In this document: piece by piece, positions 54,301-62,227 of the stretch | Numbering within the stretch: the stretch's first letter is position 1 | Layout: every line of letters starts with the position of its first letter | Assembly: GCA_945901765.1 (NCBI GenBank) | Contig: CAMDLO010000002.1 | Span: 1-64,000 of the forward strand | Length of the DNA stretch: 64,000 nt | Reading direction: 5' to 3' | From: Cyanobium sp. NIES-981 | Lineage (GTDB): Bacteria > Cyanobacteriota > Cyanobacteriia > PCC-6307 > Cyanobiaceae | Notes under the pieces: generated by a model | What the model was told of the DNA's origin: nothing | Databases searched by the model: none | Seen by the model: only the letters and a program-made list of their open reading frames with translations | Program-made: the position numbers and the translations under genes

Positions 54301-54820
54301 GGGCATCACGCTCGGCCAGCTGGTCCGCCAAGGCCTCCAGTTGTTCGCGGCTCTGGGCCTGTTGGGCGGTGGCGGCGTCACGGCTGGGCAGGAGATCGGC
54401 GTTGAAGCTGCAGCCCCGTACGCGATGGGGATCACGGCCATAGGTGAGCGCAAACCAGCGCAGCACCTGGAACAACTCCCGAGCAGCCAGCACGGCATCG
54501 CCAGGGCGGATCGGATCGCTGCGATGCACGGCCTTGTTGCCGAGGTCTTTGAGCAGGCGGAAGCGACGCATCTGCTCGCCCGCCACGTCGCAGAACACGC
54601 GTGCGTACATCAAATCCGCCAGGGTCTGGGCGGTCAACGGCCGCTCCAGCTGCCCGTCGTTGTCGTACACCCACTCCACCAGCAGCTCGATGGTGCGGCG
54701 GGCGTAGAAGCAGGCGGTGCGCGGATCGGAGAGAGCGAACTGCTCGACCTTCTGCGCCTCCTCGTGGAGCTCAGGCCATTGGCCTGCGATGAGGGCGTAC
54801 TGGGAAGAGACAGTGGTCAT
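51344..54820 (-). CDS. hsdR: Type I restriction enzyme, R subunit (HsdR)
   Basis: 1158-aa motor/nuclease subunit. Order: DUF4145-like N-terminus (ARRTIELLVEWVYD), a coiled-coil-like Gln/Glu stretch (residues 165-210), PD-(D/E)xK nuclease with DYVLWGDDGKPLGLVEAKR near 265, SF2 helicase motif I ATGTGKT near 390, DEAH near 485, LSGLTATP near 508, motif VI QMVGRGTR near 725, and an EcoEI-type C-terminal domain. All catalytic residues look intact. Start ATG 54820 overlaps the HEPN gene by 4 bp. It is the last gene of the restriction operon. Confidence 0.94.
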   Translation of the reverse strand: MTTVSSQYALIAGQWPELHEEAQKVEQFALSDPRTACFYARRTIELLVEWVYDNDGQLERPLTAQTLADLMYARVFCDVAGEQMRRFRLLKDLGNKAVHRSDPIRPGDAVLAARELFQVLRWFALTYGRDPHRVRGCSFNADLLPSRDAATAQQAQSREQLEALADQLAERDAQLRDQRLAALASQEELDRLRQEITALRKVNEAAAQPEPDLSEFETRRATIDHYLEEAGWVHGQSCTHEHEVQGMPNATGQGFVDYVLWGDDGKPLGLVEAKRTSRDPMEGQRQAELYANCLEQRYGQRPLIFLSNGYRHRLWDDLRYPPRDVQGFYKKEELETLIRRREIRQPLAQATISTAIAGRYYQQRAIRAICESLEQGRRKALLVQATGTGKTRTAISLTDLLTRCNWVKRVLFLADRTSLVLQAERAFRRFLPDCSPVNLVTNKGGEGRVFLSTYPTMMNLIDAEDAHGVKRFGVGHFDLVIIDEAHRSVYQKYGAIFAYFDSLLSGLTATPREEIDRNTYELFDREIGLPTDEYGLDQAVADGFLVPFKPISVPLRFPREGISYAALSDEEKTQWDLLDWEENVQNAGRVDSGAVNAWLFNADTVDKGLQVLMTKGCLEAAGDRLGKSVIFARNHKHAEFIRERFDHHYPHLAGKAARVIDNQVKYAQSLIDEFSNPDSDLRIAISVDMLDTGIDIPEIVNLVFFKPVRSRTKFWQMVGRGTRTCKGLFGPGRDKECFWIFDLCQNLEFFLGQGGAEATSAPESLSTRLFRSRLALIDTIDQKGLLSILPSVPSMAIPSRDGQPADHDNALGLYRHTLAELLRCHVAACPADNFLVRPHLQLVERFRNHEAWASLSPDDYQALAATLAPLPSAYAEQQGDTDADARRFDLLLYNLQLALLRGEPRFQRLQLQLRELAAQLEARPNIPQVAAELELIRDLLRDEWWQDVTVPMLEEARRRLRGLMGLIETISREPLYTNFADELGALRELDAAALLSRDEFQQFRLRAREFLRAHDDHLTMQRLRRNQPLTSADLNELEQFLISHGIGDQQAIARAREECNGFGVFIRSMVGLDRNAAKELFADYLAEGTHTATQIRFINEIIDELTSRGAMDPARLYDPPFSDLAPTGPEGLFSDAEAEQLFDLLQLINDRARPLLAA

Positions 54821-55194
54821 GACAGCTGACGTTCTACCTGCGTCAACAGCGAGGACGTGACGGCAAGAAGGAGCGGCCAATCGGGGGGGCTGATCTCCAG
54901 GCTGTCGTCGTAACGCGTCTGAACTGCGAAGAAAGTGAGATCAGCAATCCGTTCGAATGGACTGAGATCCGATCCCACTTCTTCCAGCCAGTCCATCAGG
55001 GCCATGATGTCGTGTGTGAAGGGTGCGAGCCCTCCACGGGAATGAATCCAGCTTTTGAGAGCCTTCTCGCAGGCCTGTTGCAACAGGAACCCGATGCTGC
55101 TGTCGCGGAACCCCGAAAGCTCAACCATGCGCTGCGCCTCGGCAAGATCGGCCTGGGCAATGCGGAGGTAGCGAATGGCGTCGGGATCAGCCAT
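54817..55194 (-). CDS. HEPN-domain protein (putative toxin of MNT/HEPN pair)
   Basis: 125-aa all-helical HEPN protein. QQACEKALKSWIHSRGG (near residue 42) and FTHDIMALMDWL (near 64) are the family hallmark, with an Arg and His positioned as in HEPN RNases, although the HepT RX4HXY signature is not exact. HEPN proteins paired with MNT nucleotidyltransferases act as toxin and antitoxin. It overlaps the MNT gene by 8 bp and hsdR by 4 bp, so it is embedded in the restriction operon. Confidence 0.85.
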   Translation of the reverse strand: MADPDAIRYLRIAQADLAEAQRMVELSGFRDSSIGFLLQQACEKALKSWIHSRGGLAPFTHDIMALMDWLEEVGSDLSPFERIADLTFFAVQTRYDDSLEISPPDWPLLLAVTSSLLTQVERQLS

Positions 55195-55540
55195 GCAGCA
55201 GGATTCCCTCCTCATAGGCGCGCGTGGTGACGGCGCTTCGATACTGCTGCCGTTGGTTCACTTCACTCTCGGAGTACAGCAGCAGATCGAGAGGAAGCCG
55301 ATGGCTGGAGAACTGGCGCCAGAGGGCCCCCAGTACACGCACCCGGTCATGGGTTGTCAGCCAGAGATCCGGCACGGTGATCAGCAGATCCACGTCGGAG
55401 TCGGGCCGGGCAGTGCCCCTGGCGCGGGATCCGAACAACCGCACCTGGGCCTCCGGGATGGCCGCTGCGATGCCGGCTGCCACGGTGCTGATCCGCGGAT
55501 CGATCGGGTTGGCAGTAGGAGTGGAGGTGGATTCGGTCAT
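55187..55540 (-). CDS. Minimal nucleotidyltransferase (MntA-like antitoxin)
   Basis: 117-aa nucleotidyltransferase-fold protein. The catalytic motif GSRARGTARPDSDVDLL (near residue 35) is complete (GSxAxG...SDxDL). PLDLLLYSESEVNQRQQ near 88 supplies the third acidic position. MntA antitoxins AMPylate and silence partner HEPN toxins. The ATG at 55540 was chosen; the frame is open to 55576 inside the preceding gene. It lies 13 bp after the DUF262 gene. Confidence 0.87.
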   Translation of the reverse strand: MTESTSTPTANPIDPRISTVAAGIAAAIPEAQVRLFGSRARGTARPDSDVDLLITVPDLWLTTHDRVRVLGALWRQFSSHRLPLDLLLYSESEVNQRQQYRSAVTTRAYEEGILLHG

Positions 55541-55553
55541 GGGGCCATTCTGG

Positions 55554-57695
55554 TCACGGACCTTCAGGTGCGTCATCCAGTTGTCGCTCCAGCGACTGGC
55601 GGATCAGGCCGAGGGCATAGGGAACTTCCTCCAGGCTGGAGATACCCAACTCCACCTCGCCATTGCCCCAGCGGCCGATGCCGGCGACGTTCTTGGCGAT
55701 GCCCCTGGGGTCGTCGAGCTCGGCGAAGGGCATGTTGAGGCTGAGGCGCAGCCGCTTGGCCTGGGGAACGATGTCAACGACGTTGGTCTCAGCCTTGTAG
55801 GCGATGTAGAGCTTGAGCACTTCCTGGCTCACGTTCGGGTCCAGAGCCCGGATGCGGACGTCCAACAGATCGAAGACCGCTCGGATCTGGGGGTTGGACA
55901 GCTGGGGATGGTCGTCGAGGGTGTAGCTGGCGACCTGGCTGCGGCTGGGTTGCCGGTAGGCCTGGCGCTGCTCCTCGCTCAGCTGGGGCGATGCCCACAC
56001 CTCCAAAGCGCGTGCGGCGAGGGTCTCCCCGCGCTGGCGCATGGCACCCACATCCCAGCGCTCCAGTTGGCCCAAGCCCTGGTTGAGGCGCAGGGGGCTT
56101 GTGCAGAAACCGCCCTCGGGGTGGTCGCGCTTGTCTGTGAAGGGCCGATCGCTGAGTTCGGGGTTGTAGCCGGTGAGGGTGAGGTTGCCGAGGCGGTGCA
56201 GCCACTCCTCCTGCAGCTGGGCCCACTCGGGGCCAAGCGCCTCGCGCCAGGCAGGGGAGAGGTCGGGGTTCTGGGGAAGGATGTGCTCGATCGTGTAGTC
56301 GGCCACGGCGATGGGCTCCTTGCGCTGGCGGTTCTCCAGGCGGCGGAGCCAGTAGCTGCAGCTCTTGTTGAACTTGTAGAGATTGCGGATCTGCAGGTCG
56401 CGGCGGAACTCCTCATCAGAAGGGAAGCGCCGGTAGGAAGGCAGATCGAGCAGGTGGGCCTTGAAGCTGGGCAGGTAGTGGCCTGCTTCGCGGCGCAGGG
56501 CACGGCTGAAGGTGGCGAAGGTTTTCTGCTGGGAGTTGGAGGGGATGGCGCAGACCGCCCGGCGGAACACGTAGGCCTCCAGCAGCCGCAGGGCTTCCAG
56601 CAGCTCATCGCGGCTGAGCAGGCCGGTTTGATGGTCGCCATAGAGCTCCAGCAGCAGGGGCGTGACCACGTTCACCTTGAGCTCCCGCAGGTCGTGGAAG
56701 GCCTCCTTGAGCTGGGGGTCAGGCTCCTGGCCGAGTGCCACGCGGCAATACCGGATGGCGGTGGTGTGCAGATCACGCAGCAATGCCTCGATGCCTGCTT
56801 CCGCGACGGCCGGCTTGCGTTCGTACTGCTTGAACACCTCGTAGACCAGATCGAGCCGGGGGACTTCGCCGGTCTTGAGTGTGAGGAAGTCGCGCATGAA
56901 GGCGCTGAACTCGTTGCCGCTGTAGGCCTCCTGCCCGAAGGCCAGCTCCATCGGCCGCCAGTGGAGGGTGTACAGCCGTTCCTGCAACTCGGGCGGCTGG
57001 CCCATCAGCACGTAGTTGCGGATCAGATCGGCCTGGGAGAGCTCCCGGCCGGTGGAGTTCATGCTTTCGAAGATCAGCTGGGGATTGTCCTGATCGCGGG
57101 AGAGGGCCACGTCCACCACCAACAGCTTGCTGATGCCACGGCAGACCACGGCCAGATCGGTGGTGGATGCGCGGAGTTGCTCCAGGAAGAACTGGTGGTT
57201 CTCCTGGATCCGGATGGAAGGCTCGGCTGGCAGTGCTGCAGCGGTGGGATCCACCAGCGCCATCAGGGTGGCGCGATCGGTGTCGGAGAGCAGCAGCTTG
57301 AAGCGCTTGTCGCCTTTCTGGTGCCGGCGGGTGAGGTAGGTCTCGCGGATGATGGCCGGAGCGAACTCCTCGATCGGCTCCTGCTGATCCACTGGCAGCC
57401 CATCGAGCACATCCGCCAGGGCGGTGAGCAGCAGGGTGACGGTGGTGAGCCGCTGCTGGCCATCGATCACCAGCTTGGGTGCCTGCACGGCGAGGTTGCC
57501 GAGGCCTTCATCGATGTGCACCACTGAGCCGATGAAGTGAACACCGATCTCATCGGTGGAACCAGCACGGAGGATGTCAGCCCAGAGCTGCTGGCATTCC
57601 TTGAGCGTCCAGGAATAAGTCCGCTGATAGATAGGGATGATGAACTGAGAGACGGCGCCCAGGATCTGGAGGAGTTTGGCTTCTGTGGCTTTCAT
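55554..57695 (-). CDS. DUF262/DUF1524 (GmrSD-like) nuclease
   Basis: 713-aa protein. The N-terminal DUF262 (ParB-like NTPase) domain has IPIYQRTYSW (near residue 20) and LVIDGQQRLTTV (near 74). A DUF1524 His-Me nuclease has YTIEHILPQNP (near 470) and LGNLTLTGYNPELSDRPF (near 505). A C-terminal DUF5655-like domain has RLRLSLNMPFAEL. GmrSD enzymes are type IV restriction systems that cut modified phage DNA. It overlaps hsdS by 4 bp, so it is coupled to the type I system rather than standing alone. Confidence 0.87.
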   Translation of the reverse strand: MKATEAKLLQILGAVSQFIIPIYQRTYSWTLKECQQLWADILRAGSTDEIGVHFIGSVVHIDEGLGNLAVQAPKLVIDGQQRLTTVTLLLTALADVLDGLPVDQQEPIEEFAPAIIRETYLTRRHQKGDKRFKLLLSDTDRATLMALVDPTAAALPAEPSIRIQENHQFFLEQLRASTTDLAVVCRGISKLLVVDVALSRDQDNPQLIFESMNSTGRELSQADLIRNYVLMGQPPELQERLYTLHWRPMELAFGQEAYSGNEFSAFMRDFLTLKTGEVPRLDLVYEVFKQYERKPAVAEAGIEALLRDLHTTAIRYCRVALGQEPDPQLKEAFHDLRELKVNVVTPLLLELYGDHQTGLLSRDELLEALRLLEAYVFRRAVCAIPSNSQQKTFATFSRALRREAGHYLPSFKAHLLDLPSYRRFPSDEEFRRDLQIRNLYKFNKSCSYWLRRLENRQRKEPIAVADYTIEHILPQNPDLSPAWREALGPEWAQLQEEWLHRLGNLTLTGYNPELSDRPFTDKRDHPEGGFCTSPLRLNQGLGQLERWDVGAMRQRGETLAARALEVWASPQLSEEQRQAYRQPSRSQVASYTLDDHPQLSNPQIRAVFDLLDVRIRALDPNVSQEVLKLYIAYKAETNVVDIVPQAKRLRLSLNMPFAELDDPRGIAKNVAGIGRWGNGEVELGISSLEEVPYALGLIRQSLERQLDDAPEGP

Positions 57696-58798
57696 CTGCC
57701 AGAATCTCCATGGAAAGTTGCATGCCGAAGTGCACCGCTAAGCCTCGAAGTCTGCCATGCAGATATCTCGGCCTGAGCAAGCTTGGCATCCAACGCAGCC
57801 AGCACTGATTCAAAGCGCTCCTGAAGATCCAGCGGAGGGAGGGGAACAGGAAGGGAATCAAGAGCTGATCTTGTCAACTTCGGCTGAGCCGAGCCCGTCA
57901 CAAAAGGCTTTAGATCAACAAGGCCAAAGTAGAACTCCAGGAAACGAAGCTTGGCTTTTCCGTTCTCGCCAAGAACATGGGCATGGTTATTAACCCAGTA
58001 CTTGCCATCTGCCATGAAGGCAATCGGGGATGAGCGGGCGATTAGATTCGCTCCGTCTTCACCTACCAGAAGCCTCCGCCCGTCAAACAAGTAGTCGTCG
58101 ACATGGTCGATAACCCCCGATGCACCGTAGTAGGGGTATCGACCTTGCATGGCTTTCCGATCGGAAGATTTTACGGGTACTCGCCTCGCGTCTTCGTTTA
58201 AGCAAATCTCGCCCAAGCGGAAAACAGGCCACTGAAAAGGATTGTGCCGAGGATCGCCAAACATTTGCCTGTAGACAGATAGCGGGAAAGCTTTCAGCAG
58301 ATTGTGTCTCCGCCTTTCAGCGCCGGAGAGCTCATCGGTCTTATCCAGGATCGCCGCGATGCGCCGCTGCTCCTCCAGTGGGGGGAGGGGGATTTGCGCA
58401 GATTTCAGCTTCGCAACCGAAAGATGTTTGACAGTGACAAATGGCGTCTCGTCTTCAATCTTCTTGAGAAGAATTGGGAGGAAGTGGTATAGGTAGGCAT
58501 CGTCTAAAAGGCTTTGTCTGGAAATGGCCTTGCAGACCCGCTGGTTGAGCAGGGCTGGATCACTTTTCCATCTCTCGCGATTGAACTCTCCATCCATTCC
58601 AATCAGGATGTCTCCCTTCTCGACTATGTATAGGGGTTGATAGTCACCGCTATAGAAAGTGGCGCTCGAACCTGGCAGGACGTCTCTAATCCGAATAATG
58701 GGCAATCCAATTGGCTCGGCCGAGAAAAAATCTGACTTGAACGCAAAGCCAGACAGAAAATCACAAACCTCACCAAGCTCAACAGTTGTCCGTTTCAT
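57692..58798 (-). CDS. hsdS: Type I restriction enzyme, S (specificity) subunit
   Basis: 368-aa specificity subunit with two target-recognition domains and two conserved coiled-coil repeats. TRD1 covers residues 1-140 (ELGEVCDFLSGFAFKS), followed by IPLPPLEEQRRIAAILDKTD. TRD2 covers about 190-330 (FRLGEICLNEDARR), followed by VPLPPLDLQERFESVLAALD. The base composition and codon use are clearly lower-GC than neighbours (many AT-ending codons), a sign of transfer or rapid TRD exchange. Its ATG overlaps a TGA that ends a duplicated hsdM tail. Confidence 0.93.
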   Translation of the reverse strand: MKRTTVELGEVCDFLSGFAFKSDFFSAEPIGLPIIRIRDVLPGSSATFYSGDYQPLYIVEKGDILIGMDGEFNRERWKSDPALLNQRVCKAISRQSLLDDAYLYHFLPILLKKIEDETPFVTVKHLSVAKLKSAQIPLPPLEEQRRIAAILDKTDELSGAERRRHNLLKAFPLSVYRQMFGDPRHNPFQWPVFRLGEICLNEDARRVPVKSSDRKAMQGRYPYYGASGVIDHVDDYLFDGRRLLVGEDGANLIARSSPIAFMADGKYWVNNHAHVLGENGKAKLRFLEFYFGLVDLKPFVTGSAQPKLTRSALDSLPVPLPPLDLQERFESVLAALDAKLAQAEISAWQTSRLSGALRHATFHGDSGR

Positions 58799-58915
58799 CG
58801 CAGCATCCCCTCCAGCTCCTCGATCCCCTGCAGGATCTCCTGCTCCTGCTCAATCGCCCGCAGTTCGGCCAGGATCTCCAGCGGTGGACGTTGCTCCACC
58901 TCTTCGTGGATCAGC
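58795..58915 (-). pseudogene. Duplicated 3' fragment of hsdM
   Basis: 121 bp nearly identical to the hsdM 3' end at 59595-59709 (six mismatches and one 6-bp indel). It encodes the same C-terminal tail, including HEEVEQRPPLEILAELRAI and the final LEGMLR stop. The stop overlaps the hsdS ATG (ATGA), showing how hsdM and hsdS were joined before the mazEF-like pair was placed between them. There is no start codon of its own. Confidence 0.85.
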
Positions 58916-58972
58916 CCAGGCCAGCAGCGCAAGCTCCGGCTAGGGTGACATGTAACCGTTGCGGGAGTCGCC

Positions 58973-59251
58973 ATGGGACCCGAATCCTCCCCGGAGCTGG
59001 GTTGCTCAGAGGCCACAGCCCAGGAGGCGCGACGTGCGGCCAATCGCCGCAAAGTGCGGGAGCACCGCCAGCGGTTGCGGGGCCAGGGGATGCGGCCGAT
59101 CCAGATCTGGGTGCCGGATGTGCATTCACCTGAGTTTGCCGCCGAAGCGCGGCGGCAGTGTCTGCTGGCCAATGCCAGCGAGGAGGAAACCGAAATCCAG
59201 GCTTTCATCGACTCGGTGTACGAGTGGCCGGACGACGAGACCAGCCGGTGA
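58973..59251 (+). CDS. mazE: MazE-family antitoxin (DUF3018)
   Basis: 92-aa antitoxin. The segment VREHRQRLRGQGMRPIQIWVPDVHSPEF (in two halves) is the DUF3018 signature of MazE-type antitoxins, and the acidic C-terminus (EEETEIQAFIDSVYEWPDDE) would wrap the toxin. The stop overlaps the mazF GTG by 4 bp (GTGA). It points opposite to the surrounding restriction genes and has its own likely promoter between 58916 and 58972. Confidence 0.85.
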   Translation: MGPESSPELGCSEATAQEARRAANRRKVREHRQRLRGQGMRPIQIWVPDVHSPEFAAEARRQCLLANASEEETEIQAFIDSVYEWPDDETSR

Positions 59252-59577
59252 AGCGCGGTGAGATCTGGACCATCGCCGGCGGCTCCGGCTATGCCAGCAA
59301 GCTCCGCCCTGTGGTGATTGTTCAGGACGACGCCTTTACCGCCCGCGACTCCGTGACGGTGTGTCTGATCACGACCGACCCGTCTGATCTGCCGGTCTTT
59401 CGCGTCCCCGTCGAGCCCACAACGGAGAACGGTCTGCGAGCCCTCAGCCGCCTGATGGTCGACAAGGTCACCACTGTGTCCAGAAGCCGCCTGGGCCAGT
59501 GCATCGGCTGCCTTGCGGATGACGACCTTCTGCGGCTCAACCGCTCGTTGCTGGTGTTTCTGGGCCTGGCCCGCTGA
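59248..59577 (+). CDS. mazF: MazF-family endoribonuclease toxin
   Basis: 109-aa PemK/MazF-fold RNase. VKRGEIWTI at the start, then KLRPVVIVQDD near residue 20 and RALSRLMVDKVTTVSRSRLG near 70 are typical. The conserved Arg and Thr of the active site appear in RPVVIV and ITTDPSD. Starts with GTG overlapping the mazE stop. The 17-bp gap to hsdM on the opposite strand leaves the two stops convergent. Confidence 0.87.
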   Translation: MKRGEIWTIAGGSGYASKLRPVVIVQDDAFTARDSVTVCLITTDPSDLPVFRVPVEPTTENGLRALSRLMVDKVTTVSRSRLGQCIGCLADDDLLRLNRSLLVFLGLAR

Positions 59578-59594
59578 TCGCGCTTGCGTGCCTC

Positions 59595-61478
59595 TCATCG
59601 CAGCATCCCCTCCAGCTCCTCAATCCCCTGCAGGATTTCCTGCTCGATCGCCCGCAGTTCAGCCAGGATCTCCAGCGGTGGCCGGTGCTCCACCTCTTCG
59701 TGGATCAGCTCCTTGTAGCGGTTGAGGCTGAGGTCGTAGCCCTGCTCGGCGATTTCCGCCTTGGGCACGCAGAAACTCTGGGCGGTGCGTTCCCTATCTC
59801 GCTCGGCATCCTTGCGCTGCCGCCAGCGGACCAGGCAGTCGGGGAGGTTGTTCTTCTCGTGCTCTCCCTCGGCCAGGGCTTCCTTGGGAGCGGGGCCCAG
59901 CTTTTCCAGCGGCAGCAGTGGATTGCGCTTGTCGTCGAGGCTCCAGCCGTCGGCCGTCATGTCGTAGAACCACACCTGATCTGTGCCGCCGCGGCCGGTT
60001 TTGGTGAAGAACAGGATCGCCGTGCTTACGCCGGCATAGGGGCGGAACACACCGCTGGGCAACGACACCACGCCCTCCAGGAAATGGTCTTCCACCAGGG
60101 TGCGACGCAATTCCTTGTGGGCCTTGCTGGAGCCGAACAGCACCCCATCGGGCACGATCACCGCCGCCCGGCCGCCGGGTTTGAGCAGCTGCAGGAACAG
60201 GGCCATAAACAGCAGCTCGGTTTTTTTCGTCTTCACCACCCGCTGCAGCTTGCCGCTGGTGCTCTCGTAATCCAGGGATCCGGCGAAGGGTGGATTGGCC
60301 AGGATCAAGGTGTACCTGTCCTGCTCATCGGCGCCGTCTTCTGAGAGCGAATCGCGGTAGCTCACATCGGGGTTCTCCACCCCGTGCAGCAGCATGTTCA
60401 TTGCCCCGATGCGCAGCATCGTGGTGTCGAAGTCGAAGCCATGGAACAGGCCATGGTTGAAGTGCTCGCGCAGCTCCGGATCGCTGAGCACCTCGGGGTG
60501 GTGCTCGCGCAGGTATTCGCCCACCGCCACCGGGAAGCCGCAGGTGCCGCAGGCCGGATCCACCATCACGTCCCGCGGCGTGGGCTCGGTCATCGCCACC
60601 ATCAGCTCGATGATGTGGCGCGGCGTGCGGAACTGGCCGTTGGTGCCGGCGGTGGCAAGCTTGCCGAGCATGTACTCGTAGATGTCGCCCTTGGTGTCGC
60701 GGTCCTCCATCGGCACCGCATCAAGCAGCTCCACCACCTTGGTGAGCAGCCCCGGCGTTGGAATCGTGAAGCGGGCATCGCGCATGTGGGTGGCGTAGGC
60801 CGATTCCTCACCGCCCAGCTCGCGCAGGAACGGGAACACCCGCTCGCCCACCACCTTGAACATCGAAGCGGCCTCGCCCAGCTCCTTGAAGCGGCTCCAG
60901 CGCAGTTCGCTCCAGGGGCGGCCCTGCTCATCAGCCCCCTCCGGGAAAATGCGGCGGCGCATCGGCTGCTCGGCTCGCTGGCTGCGGCGCTCCTCCAGGG
61001 TTTCCAGTTCATCCAGCCGGCGGATGAACAGCAGATAGGTGAGCTGCTCCAGCACCTCCAGCGGGTTGGCGATGCCGCCGCTCCAGAAGGCATCCCAGAT
61101 CCGGTCGATCTGATTTCGGAGTTCCCCCGTGAGCACCGAGGCCGCTGTGGTGCCGGGGGCGATGGCGGATTGGGGGGCTGGCGCGGCTGAGCCGTTACCG
61201 CTGCGACGGGTGCGGGAGCCTGCGGCTGGAGCAGCAGCTCGCGGAGGCGGGTCGATCCCCGGCGCTCTCAGGCCTCCGCCGGGGCCTTTCACACCCTCCG
61301 CTGCGCCCAGGGCCACCACCTGGTTCTTGAGCTCCTTGAGCTCCTCATCGCTGATGGACTCTCCCGACTCCCGCTCCAGGGCAGCGCGAATCTCGTCGTT
61401 CGTGATCCGGCTGCCGTCCTCTGGGATGAGAGCGATCAGGTCGTTGACGAGGTCAGCGAGGTCGGCGAGGGGGGGCAT
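59595..61478 (-). CDS. hsdM: Type I restriction enzyme, M (methyltransferase) subunit
   Basis: 627-aa N6-adenine methyltransferase. SAM-binding motif I is DPACGTCGF near residue 305 and catalytic motif IV is NPPF near 400. An HsdM N-terminal helical domain covers about residues 110-240 (LRNQIDRIWDAFWSGGIANPLEVLEQL). The start at ATG 61478 gives MPPLADLADLVNDL; the frame is open further upstream. Residues 60-105 form an unusual Gly/Pro/Ala-rich linker. The gene lies 86 bp downstream of the PdeM-like gene and its 3' end is duplicated beside hsdS. Confidence 0.94.
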   Translation of the reverse strand: MPPLADLADLVNDLIALIPEDGSRITNDEIRAALERESGESISDEELKELKNQVVALGAAEGVKGPGGGLRAPGIDPPPRAAAPAAGSRTRRSGNGSAAPAPQSAIAPGTTAASVLTGELRNQIDRIWDAFWSGGIANPLEVLEQLTYLLFIRRLDELETLEERRSQRAEQPMRRRIFPEGADEQGRPWSELRWSRFKELGEAASMFKVVGERVFPFLRELGGEESAYATHMRDARFTIPTPGLLTKVVELLDAVPMEDRDTKGDIYEYMLGKLATAGTNGQFRTPRHIIELMVAMTEPTPRDVMVDPACGTCGFPVAVGEYLREHHPEVLSDPELREHFNHGLFHGFDFDTTMLRIGAMNMLLHGVENPDVSYRDSLSEDGADEQDRYTLILANPPFAGSLDYESTSGKLQRVVKTKKTELLFMALFLQLLKPGGRAAVIVPDGVLFGSSKAHKELRRTLVEDHFLEGVVSLPSGVFRPYAGVSTAILFFTKTGRGGTDQVWFYDMTADGWSLDDKRNPLLPLEKLGPAPKEALAEGEHEKNNLPDCLVRWRQRKDAERDRERTAQSFCVPKAEIAEQGYDLSLNRYKELIHEEVEHRPPLEILAELRAIEQEILQGIEELEGMLR

Positions 61479-61564
61479 CGGCGGGCGAGCGGGCAAACCT
61501 GGGCAGAGCATGGCCTGGGAGGCCCCCTTGTGCAGCGGTTCTGCTGCGAAGGACGGGCTGAGGT

Positions 61565-62227
61565 TCAGGCCGCTCGCCTGGTTTCTGGTGATATGGCCAG
61601 CACAATCCCCTCCGCCACCAGCCACTGGCGCTCATGGGCCGGCAGCGGCATGCCGCCCGTGAGCGCCCCGAAGGCGGGCAGGGCCAGGCGCTCGCTGCGC
61701 GGGCAGTAGCTGAAACAGCTCAGCCGCAGGCGGTCGCCGTTGCGACCCAGCAACGCCACCGGGTGCAGGTGGCCGCAGAGGTTGAGCAGGCCGGCGCGGG
61801 GTTCGGGCTCGTGGCTGAGCCACCAGGGGCCGAGGGCCTGGCTGGGCTCCTGGGCCAGGCCGGCGATCCAGCTGCCCCGCTCGTGGTTGCCGCCGATCAG
61901 CCGCAGCGGGCAGCCCAGCAGCGCCGGCAGGGCCGCCAGCTTGGCGCGCAGCTCGCCCGTGAGTCCCAGGCGGCCGTGGATCAGGTCGCCCAGCACAATC
62001 ACCTGCGCCGGCTGCAGCCGCGTCGCCAGTTCCAGCAAGGCGTTGAGGGTGGCGGCGTCGCCATCGCTGGGCAGGGGGATGCCCTGGGCCTGGAAGCTCT
62101 CGGCCTTGCCCAGGTGCAGGTCGGCCAGCAGCAGCGTGCGCCGCAGGGGATCCCACACCGCCCGCTCAGCCAGCAGCTCCAGCTGCTCACCGCCCCAGCG
62201 GAACGGGGCCGATGCCGGCCCGCTCAC
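61565..62227 (-). CDS. Metallophosphoesterase, PdeM-like
   Basis: 220-aa calcineurin-fold phosphoesterase of the ligase-associated (PdeM/YkuE-like) branch. Metal-binding motifs in order: LLLADLHLGK near residue 32, VLGDLIHGR near 75, GGNHERGS near 108, and LCGHLHPVA near 148. Bacterial PdeM normally stands beside a DNA ligase and Lhr helicase; here the neighbour is a GST. GTG start at 62227 overlaps the GST stop by 4 bp (GTGA). Confidence 0.85.
   Translation of the reverse strand: MSGPASAPFRWGGEQLELLAERAVWDPLRRTLLLADLHLGKAESFQAQGIPLPSDGDAATLNALLELATRLQPAQVIVLGDLIHGRLGLTGELRAKLAALPALLGCPLRLIGGNHERGSWIAGLAQEPSQALGPWWLSHEPEPRAGLLNLCGHLHPVALLGRNGDRLRLSCFSYCPRSERLALPAFGALTGGMPLPAHERQWLVAEGIVLAISPETRRAA

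Noticed and set aside
58795-59598. 267-codon minus-strand frame between hsdS and hsdM
   Set aside because: Most of it is antisense to mazEF; only its final 40 codons are meaningful, as the duplicated hsdM tail.
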